A stretch of 10,343 bases of DNA, taken from contig DASPSE010000466.1 of assembly GCA_035624085.1 (NCBI GenBank), forward strand, positions 1 to 10,343, given 5' to 3'. The translations under genes and the position numbers were made by a program. The notes under the pieces were generated by a model that had not been told where the DNA came from, did no database searches, and saw nothing but the letters and a program-made list of their open reading frames with translations. This document shows, piece after piece, positions 6,185-10,343 of this stretch. Position 1 is the first letter of the stretch; the number at the start of each line of letters is the position of its first letter. The stretch comes from JAFAGX01 sp035624085. Its GTDB lineage: Bacteria; Acidobacteriota; Terriglobia; Terriglobales; Acidobacteriaceae.

Positions 6185-7402
6185 TTAGCTTGGGCGGCTC
6201 TTTAATACCTCAATCGCCTTCTGCAACTGCTCGTCCTCCTGCGGCGGTTGTGGCTTCTTGGTTTGATCGGGCGGCGCGGCGTTCTCATCCTCGTCGGGCA
6301 CAGGTCCATCATCATCGGCGTCGGCAACCAGCAGATTAGGCGTGACCGCGGCGTCCTGAATCGCTTTGCCGCTGGGACTGTAGTACTTCGCCACCGAGAG
6401 AATCAGGGCAGAGCCATCGGGCAGCTCGATTACCTTCTGCACCGAGCCTTCCCCGAAAGTCTTGTCGCCCACCACGTCACCGCGAGCATTTTCGAGAATG
6501 GCCGCGGCCACAATCTCAGCCGGCCCCGCAGTTCCCTTATTCACCAGCACCACCACCGGGAGACTTGTGATCGCCTTGGCAGGATCGGCGTTAAAGGCCT
6601 CGCGCGGGTATTTTTGTCCTTGCAGGTAAGTGATGGTCCCGTGATTGAGGAAAAGGTTAGCCGTTGCGATACCTTCCGCCTCCTCGCCCTCCGCGCAGTT
6701 GCGCAGATCGAGAATCAGCTTCTTCGCCCCATCTTTCTGCAAGGTCTTGATCTTGGCAGCTATTTCCTGGGACTTACCCTTGCTAAAGGCATCAACCTGG
6801 ATTTCGCCGATGCCATCGCCCACCATTCGGTCCGTCACCGGCGGAATATTCACCACGTCGCGCGTAATGACAACTTTTTCCGGCTGCGCCCGGCGTACCC
6901 GTACCACGGAAACGGTCACGTTAGAGCCCGGCTGTCCTGCCAACAGATTGTGTACCTCGGCGAGGGACATCTCCCGTGTGCTCTTGCCCTCGATCGCTTC
7001 GAGAATGTCCGTGTCTTGAAGGCCAGCTTTGTCCGCCGGACCTCCCGGAATAACGGAAACCACTGCGGCGTAGCCAAAGCGCTTGGAGATGGCAGCGCCG
7101 ATGTCCGCCTTGGCCTCGGTTTGGTGGGTCTTGTATTCCTTGTACTCGTCGGGCGTCAGATAGCTGGAGTCCGCATCCAGCGATTCGAGCAGCCCGTGCA
7201 GGGCTCCTTCAGTTACTTCGGGGATGTTCGGCTCTTCGACATAGTCGCTGCGCACCCGCGACAGCACTTCGCTATAGACCGAAAGTTGCCGGTACGCACC
7301 CTCGTTGTTAGAAGCGCGGACACCATCGATCCCTCCTACCACCATGAATAGCAGCACAGCAGCTGAGGGAAGCAGAATTGCGGCTTTTACTTTTGTAGAC
7401 AT
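6185..7402 (-). CDS. S41/C-terminal-processing-peptidase-like protein with PDZ domain, catalytic Ser and Lys missing
   Basis: The product has 405 residues. An N-terminal hydrophobic segment (about 7-28) is a signal peptide or anchor, so the protein should be exported. A helical region (about 35-95) precedes a PDZ-like domain (about 97-170, with IPGGPADKAGLQDTDILEAI at 118-137) and an S41 fold (about 180-355). The fold is clear from LILDLRN (229-235), the stretch VVVLVNKGTAGPAEIVAAAI (283-302) and VVGDKTFGEGSVQKVIELPDGSALILSV. Active family members have a Ser in the 'TAS-A-x-E-I' motif and a Lys 25 residues later in 'TFGKG'. Here these positions are Gly293 (codon 6526-6524, GGG) and Glu318 (codon 6451-6449, GAA), with the 25-residue spacing kept. 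The usual 'N-P-G-G' after DLRN reads CAEG. The reading frame is intact, so this looks like a maintained pseudo-protease, not decay. The tail (about 360-390) is Asp/Glu/Pro-rich. The ATG at 7402 is the natural start. Confidence 0.88.
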   Translation of the reverse strand: MSTKVKAAILLPSAAVLLFMVVGGIDGVRASNNEGAYRQLSVYSEVLSRVRSDYVEEPNIPEVTEGALHGLLESLDADSSYLTPDEYKEYKTHQTEAKADIGAAISKRFGYAAVVSVIPGGPADKAGLQDTDILEAIEGKSTREMSLAEVHNLLAGQPGSNVTVSVVRVRRAQPEKVVITRDVVNIPPVTDRMVGDGIGEIQVDAFSKGKSQEIAAKIKTLQKDGAKKLILDLRNCAEGEEAEGIATANLFLNHGTITYLQGQKYPREAFNADPAKAITSLPVVVLVNKGTAGPAEIVAAAILENARGDVVGDKTFGEGSVQKVIELPDGSALILSVAKYYSPSGKAIQDAAVTPNLLVADADDDGPVPDEDENAAPPDQTKKPQPPQEDEQLQKAIEVLKSRPS

Positions 7403-7790
7403 AGCGAAATGGTTTTCTCAAAAAACGGAGTTAATCCCCGCAGAACTCGTATCATTATATCCTGTTTGATGCCGCTCCCCGCGGTCTGGTTGGGAAAATT
7501 GCGCCCTTGGTAACACGGCCCCTAATCATTCAAGACCTTCTTAACAAGTTCATGATAAAAGGCTTAGCCCGGCTGCAGTCTGGCCGAAGACGCTGCCCTG
7601 CCAAGCGGGAACGCCGCAACCCAACGAGTCGCGGAAGACACGTCGAGAGGCAAATGCGGCCCGTGAAACGGAGTGCATTGGTCGGCTCGTCGACTCACAA
7701 CTTAACTACTCAGCACTCAGCCACGTGATTTAGGTCACGGCGGATCGTCGAGCAACGCATCAGAATGAATCCAGTTGCAGAGAAAACAGC
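7403..7790. other. Divergent intergenic region with no convincing gene
   Basis: This stretch separates the divergent S41-like (- strand) and oxidoreductase (+ strand) genes. Its left end holds the candidate -10 box. The middle, about 7560-7700, is GC-rich and has several short inverted segments, but no open frame with a ribosome binding site or recognisable product. A 73-codon frame from TTG 7507 is rich in Arg and looks accidental. From 7696 to 7722 there are short ACTCA/ACT-type near-repeats. A 5-base inverted repeat CGTGA/TCACG lies around 7724-7739. The region is long enough to hold two promoters and a leader RNA or small RNA, but I cannot name one. Confidence 0.5.
7454..7459 (-). promoter_or_regulatory. 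Candidate -10 box for the S41-like gene
   Basis: Read on the - strand, the hexamer at 7459-7454 is TATAAT, a perfect sigma70-type -10 sequence, lying about 52 bases upstream of the S41-like ATG. A transcription start about seven bases further on would give a leader of roughly 45 bases. No good -35 hexamer is seen at the expected distance (the region there is GC-rich), and there is no TG extension, so the call rests on the -10 alone. Confidence 0.35.
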
Positions 7791-7797
7791 AGAGGTG
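7791..7797 (+). promoter_or_regulatory. Ribosome binding site of the lysine-dehydrogenase-like gene
   Basis: AGAGGTG lies five bases before the ATG at 7803, an unusually clear Shine-Dalgarno for this window, and fixes the start of the downstream oxidoreductase. Confidence 0.7.
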
Positions 7798-7802
7798 AAA
7801 CC

Positions 7803-9002
7803 ATGGCGTATTCATACATCGTTCTCGGGGCCGGAAGGCAGGGAATTGCCTCCGCCTATGATCTGGCAATCTTTGGGCAAGCTTCGCGCGTGACCTTTGC
7901 AGATGTCGATGGACAGCTGGCAAGACATGCTGCTGACCGCGTGAATGAGTTGGTCCACGACAAAATCGCAGACGCGATCGTCCTGGACGTCCGCGATGAA
8001 AACGCAGTACGGCGCATTCTGAAACACTACCACGTCGCTCTTAGCGCTGTGCCGTATTTTTACAACCTGGCATTGACCCGGGCAGCGGTCGAGATGGGCG
8101 TTTCGTTTTGCGATCTGGGAGGAAACACTGACATCGTGCGCCAACAGCATGCGCTGGACCGCGAGGCCACGCGTGCTGGTGTATGCATTGTCCCCGACTG
8201 CGGCATGGGTCCGGGAATGGGCAATAACCTCGCCGTTTACGCGATGGGTCTGGTAGGAGAAGCCGAACACGTCTACATGTACGACGGAGGTTTGCCGCAG
8301 AAACCCAAGCGACCGTGGAACTACGCTCTCACCTTCAGCATTGAAGGCCTGACCAACGAATATTACGGTGGTATGACTATTCTGCGCGACGGTGAACTTT
8401 TCCACGCGCCCTGCTTCACCGAACTGGAAATGATTGATGTTCCGCCGATTGGTACGCTGGAAGCCTTCTTAATCGCTGGCGGTGTTTCCACCGCGCCGTG
8501 GACCTTCAAAGGAAAGCTTCAGACCTATCAGCTCAAAGTACTGCGTTATCCGGGCACATTCGCACAATTGAAGGCGTTCTCGGATCTGGGACTCTTTGAG
8601 CCGAACCCGGTAGCGATAGATAGCACCGAAGTTGTGCCCCGCAAGGTTTTTCACGCACTTTTTGAACCGCAAGTGCGGGACGATAACGTCCGTGATGTTT
8701 GCATCCTGCGTGTGCGTGCGGTCGGAAAGAAAAACGGACGCAAAACCGAAGCGACGGTCGAAGTCATCGACTATTTCGACGAGAAAACTGGCTTCAGTGC
8801 GATGCAACGCACAACGGGATGGCACATGTCCATCGTTGCGGCCATGATAGCGAAAGGCGAAATTCCAGCTGGCTCTGTCCCGCTGGAGCTCGCCGTCCCG
8901 GGCGAGGCCTTTGTGAAAGAGGCCAGGAAGCGGGGCTTCAAGGTCAAAGAGGAAATCCTGACGCTGGGCGAAGTCGAGCAACCGCACGTTCAGCTTGTGT
9001 AG
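7803..9002 (+). CDS. Saccharopine dehydrogenase-family oxidoreductase, lysine 6-dehydrogenase-like
   Basis: This 399-residue NAD(P)-dependent oxidoreductase has an N-terminal Rossmann fold. Its nucleotide loop is GAGRQG (9-14) and the second strand ends in ADVD (33-36), whose acidic residue favours NAD over NADP. Family landmarks follow: DLGG (104-107), PDCGMGPGMGNN (131-142) and GGLPQKPKRPWNY (162-174). Then come FSIEGL (178-183) and GTLEAFLIAGGVST (217-230). This order and spacing resemble bacterial L-lysine 6-dehydrogenase, which oxidises the epsilon-amino group of lysine, and related saccharopine-reductase-like proteins. Length fits. The assignment of substrate is from recollected similarity, so the general family is firm but the reaction is not. 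The ATG at 7803 has a strong ribosome binding site. It stands alone: the S41 gene is divergent and rfbD is convergent 71 bases downstream, with no lysine-metabolism gene nearby to support a pathway. Confidence 0.85.
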   Translation: MAYSYIVLGAGRQGIASAYDLAIFGQASRVTFADVDGQLARHAADRVNELVHDKIADAIVLDVRDENAVRRILKHYHVALSAVPYFYNLALTRAAVEMGVSFCDLGGNTDIVRQQHALDREATRAGVCIVPDCGMGPGMGNNLAVYAMGLVGEAEHVYMYDGGLPQKPKRPWNYALTFSIEGLTNEYYGGMTILRDGELFHAPCFTELEMIDVPPIGTLEAFLIAGGVSTAPWTFKGKLQTYQLKVLRYPGTFAQLKAFSDLGLFEPNPVAIDSTEVVPRKVFHALFEPQVRDDNVRDVCILRVRAVGKKNGRKTEATVEVIDYFDEKTGFSAMQRTTGWHMSIVAAMIAKGEIPAGSVPLELAVPGEAFVKEARKRGFKVKEEILTLGEVEQPHVQLV

Positions 9003-9067
9003 CAAGCTGGCGCGGGCAGAGCTGCCGTTGGCCAGAGTGGCAGTGGCACTTATGGCCCTAATCCGAC

Positions 9068-9086
9068 AACCGCTCAAACAGCGGCT
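9068..9086 (-). terminator. Weak hairpin overlapping the rfbD stop codon
   Basis: The segments 9068-9074 and 9080-9086 can pair (AGCCGCT with AGCGGTT on the - strand, one G-U pair) around a 5-base loop. The rfbD stop codon sits at the loop edge. No T-run follows on either strand, so it is at best a weak terminator between the two convergent genes, and may be chance. Confidence 0.25.
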
Positions 9087-9916
9087 TGCCTCGCCAACAA
9101 GTAGCCCTGCAATGCGTCTTTCCAATGCGGCATACTGATGCCGTACTGCTTCAAGCTGCTGGGAGACAGCACGGAGTATTTCGGGCGCTCTGCCGGCCGG
9201 GCAAAGTTCTCGCTGGTCGTCGGCTTGATCACGGTCTTCAATCCCGCGCCTTTCATGATCTCACCGGCGAACTCGAACCATGAACACTCTCCGCGGTTGG
9301 TCACGTGCACGATGCCGGTCGCGTCACCGCGACAGAGCAGAATGATGGCGCGCGCGAGGTCGGGAGCGTACGTCGGGGAACCGCGCTGGTCATCGACTAC
9401 GTCGATTTCGGAGCGGCTGGAAGCAAGCTTGAGGATCGTATCGGGAAAACACTTGCCCCCGACTCCGAACAACCATGAGGTGCGCACGATGCAAGCATTG
9501 GGCAAGACCTCGCCAATCTCTTCCTCTGCCTGTGCTTTGGATTTTCCGTATACGCTCCGAGGCGCATGCGGGTGACTGGTTTCGTATGGGGTGGTACTTA
9601 AGCCATCAAAAACATAATCCGTGCTGAGAAAAAGCAGTCGCGAACCGCAAGCCTTGGCAGCCTGCGCCACATTGACAGCCCCACGGCAATTTACTGCAAA
9701 TGCCAGTTCGCGGTTGCTCTCGCACCCGTCGACGTCGGTATAGGCAGCCGCGTTTACGATCCATTCAGGGCGCGTCTCTTCGACACCTCTACGCACGTGG
9801 CCACTCTCACGAATGTCGACGTCTTTCGAGCCGAATCCGATAACTTCGTCTTGCTGCCATTCTTGAATCAGCGCCTTACCCAGCAGACCGGTTGCACCAA
9901 AGATCGTAACTCGCAT
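9074..9916 (-). CDS. rfbD: dTDP-4-dehydrorhamnose reductase
   Basis: The 280-residue product belongs to the RmlD family of short-chain-type reductases. They reduce dTDP-4-keto-L-rhamnose to dTDP-L-rhamnose, the sugar donor for O-antigen and other surface polysaccharides. Seen in the sequence are the Rossmann loop GATGLLG (7-13) and NAAAYTDVDGCE (55-66). STDYVFDG (98-105) carries the catalytic Thr99. The YGKSK motif (123-127) carries the Tyr123/Lys127 pair. RTSWLFG (145-151) and PAERPKYSVL (241-250), a typical sugar-nucleotide-binding tail, follow. Length is normal and all motifs are intact. It starts at ATG 9916, 80 bases after the stop of the glycosyltransferase upstream on the same strand. 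A GGGA that could act as ribosome binding site lies about 13 bases upstream, inside a 5-base-pair hairpin (9928-9941). The other rhamnose genes (rfbA, rfbB, rfbC) are not in the window. Confidence 0.93.
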   Translation of the reverse strand: MRVTIFGATGLLGKALIQEWQQDEVIGFGSKDVDIRESGHVRRGVEETRPEWIVNAAAYTDVDGCESNRELAFAVNCRGAVNVAQAAKACGSRLLFLSTDYVFDGLSTTPYETSHPHAPRSVYGKSKAQAEEEIGEVLPNACIVRTSWLFGVGGKCFPDTILKLASSRSEIDVVDDQRGSPTYAPDLARAIILLCRGDATGIVHVTNRGECSWFEFAGEIMKGAGLKTVIKPTTSENFARPAERPKYSVLSPSSLKQYGISMPHWKDALQGYLLARQAAV

Positions 9917-9996
9917 TGTGGTTAGTTTCCCACAAATGGGAGCCAGCGGTTAAATCGCGAAACTTGCGACTGGAAGAAGGGTGTGCCCGAGTGAAG

Positions 9997-10343
9997 CTAA
10001 GCTACGCGCTCCGTCTGCGCTGTTCTCGATTGTTGCGAAAGGGCTGGCCGTGCCGGAAGGTTTTCGCTGGTTTTCCTCCCCATAAGTTCTTCGTACACTC
10101 CACTGATCTCGTTAGCTATATGAGGCCACAGATATGTCTCCTGGATCACTTGTTTTTCCATTCTTCCCGCCACCGCTCGGGCCTTTGAATCCGATGCCAG
10201 CAGCGCCAACATTCGAGCTAAGTCATCGACACTGCCAGCACGGAAGGTGAAGCCGGCGTTTTCGACGACTTCCTGGTTCTCAGGGATGTCGCTGGTCAAC
10301 ACGCAAACCCCAGCGCCCATCGCATCCAACAACGCGAGCGATA
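9997..10343 (-). CDS. GT4-type glycosyltransferase, C-terminal end (partial)
   Basis: The frame is open from the right window edge to the TAG at 9999-9997, giving about 115 visible residues. Near the edge it reads LALLDAMGAGVCVLTSDIPE, the nucleotide-sugar-binding segment of family GT4 (GT-B fold) glycosyltransferases. It continues with NQEVVENAGFTF and the usual helical closing region containing DDLARMLALLASD. The Asp in LLDAM takes the place of the second Glu commonly seen in the E-x7-E motif; the first half of that motif is beyond the edge. The TTG at 10332 is not a real start, since the frame continues upstream. The last 25 or so residues (SENLPARPALSQQ and on) are polar and look disordered. 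Donor and acceptor cannot be told. Being directly upstream of rfbD on the same strand suggests a role in a rhamnose-containing surface polysaccharide. Confidence 0.85.
   Translation of the reverse strand, partial: SLALLDAMGAGVCVLTSDIPENQEVVENAGFTFRAGSVDDLARMLALLASDSKARAVAGRMEKQVIQETYLWPHIANEISGVYEELMGRKTSENLPARPALSQQSRTAQTERVA

Noticed and set aside
6248..7351. A 367-codon open frame on the + strand
   Set aside because: It lies wholly antisense to the S41-like gene, has no recognisable domain, and its composition (Arg/His-rich) is what antisense frames of GC-rich genes give.
7507..7728. 73-codon open frame in the intergenic gap
   Set aside because: TTG start with no ribosome binding site, Arg-rich composition and no resemblance to any family I know.
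9928..9941. Hairpin TCCCA/TGGGA just upstream of rfbD as a translational switch
   Set aside because: Only five base pairs. The masked GGGA is rather far from the start codon to be a sure ribosome binding site, so there is too little to support regulation.
9952..9970. Inverted repeat TCGC/GCGA followed by TTTAA on the - strand as a terminator of the glycosyltransferase gene
   Set aside because: The stem is only four base pairs with a seven-base loop, which is weak and likely chance.

Overview
The window looks like chromosomal DNA from a GC-rich soil-type bacterium, most likely an Acidobacteriota of the Koribacter/Terriglobia kind. That placement is an inference from overall protein flavour and the short degenerate intergenic repeats; no rRNA or other marker proves it. 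There are no tRNAs, rRNAs, insertion sequences, CRISPR arrays or phage genes. Almost all of it is ordinary, densely packed coding sequence.

Left block (1-3059, + strand): the last 48 codons of chorismate synthase (aroC), then peptide deformylase (def), methionyl-tRNA formyltransferase (fmt) and the 16S rRNA m5C methyltransferase (rsmB). Def and Fmt are the two ends of the N-formylmethionine cycle, and RsmB modifies the small ribosomal subunit, so this is a translation-initiation and ribosome-maturation cluster. Gaps are 17, about 60 and 65 bases. The def-fmt gap is an 8-base-period degenerate tandem repeat that runs through the fmt start codon.

Middle block (3084-7402, - strand): reading leftward, an S41/C-terminal-processing-peptidase-like protein with a PDZ domain, a class A penicillin-binding protein (PBP1A type) and a membrane-anchored protein with three PASTA domains and no kinase. 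This is a cell-envelope/peptidoglycan group. A clear intrinsic terminator hairpin lies between the S41 gene and the PBP gene, while the PBP and PASTA genes are only 16 bases apart. The S41 protein has lost both the catalytic serine (Gly293) and lysine (Glu318), and its NPGG loop has changed, so it looks like a pseudo-protease. This is the most interesting observation in the window.

Right block (7403-10343): a 400-base gap without a convincing gene, then a stand-alone + strand saccharopine-dehydrogenase/lysine-6-dehydrogenase-like oxidoreductase. Convergent to it is a - strand pair: dTDP-4-dehydrorhamnose reductase (rfbD), preceded by the C-terminal end of a GT4-type glycosyltransferase cut by the window edge. 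These two suggest that a surface-polysaccharide locus continues to the right. I found no strong evidence for a wholly new multi-gene system. The best candidates for something undescribed are the inactive S41 protein in its cell-wall context, the kinase-less PASTA protein next to PBP1A and the fmt gene cluster, and the 8-base repeat at the fmt start.
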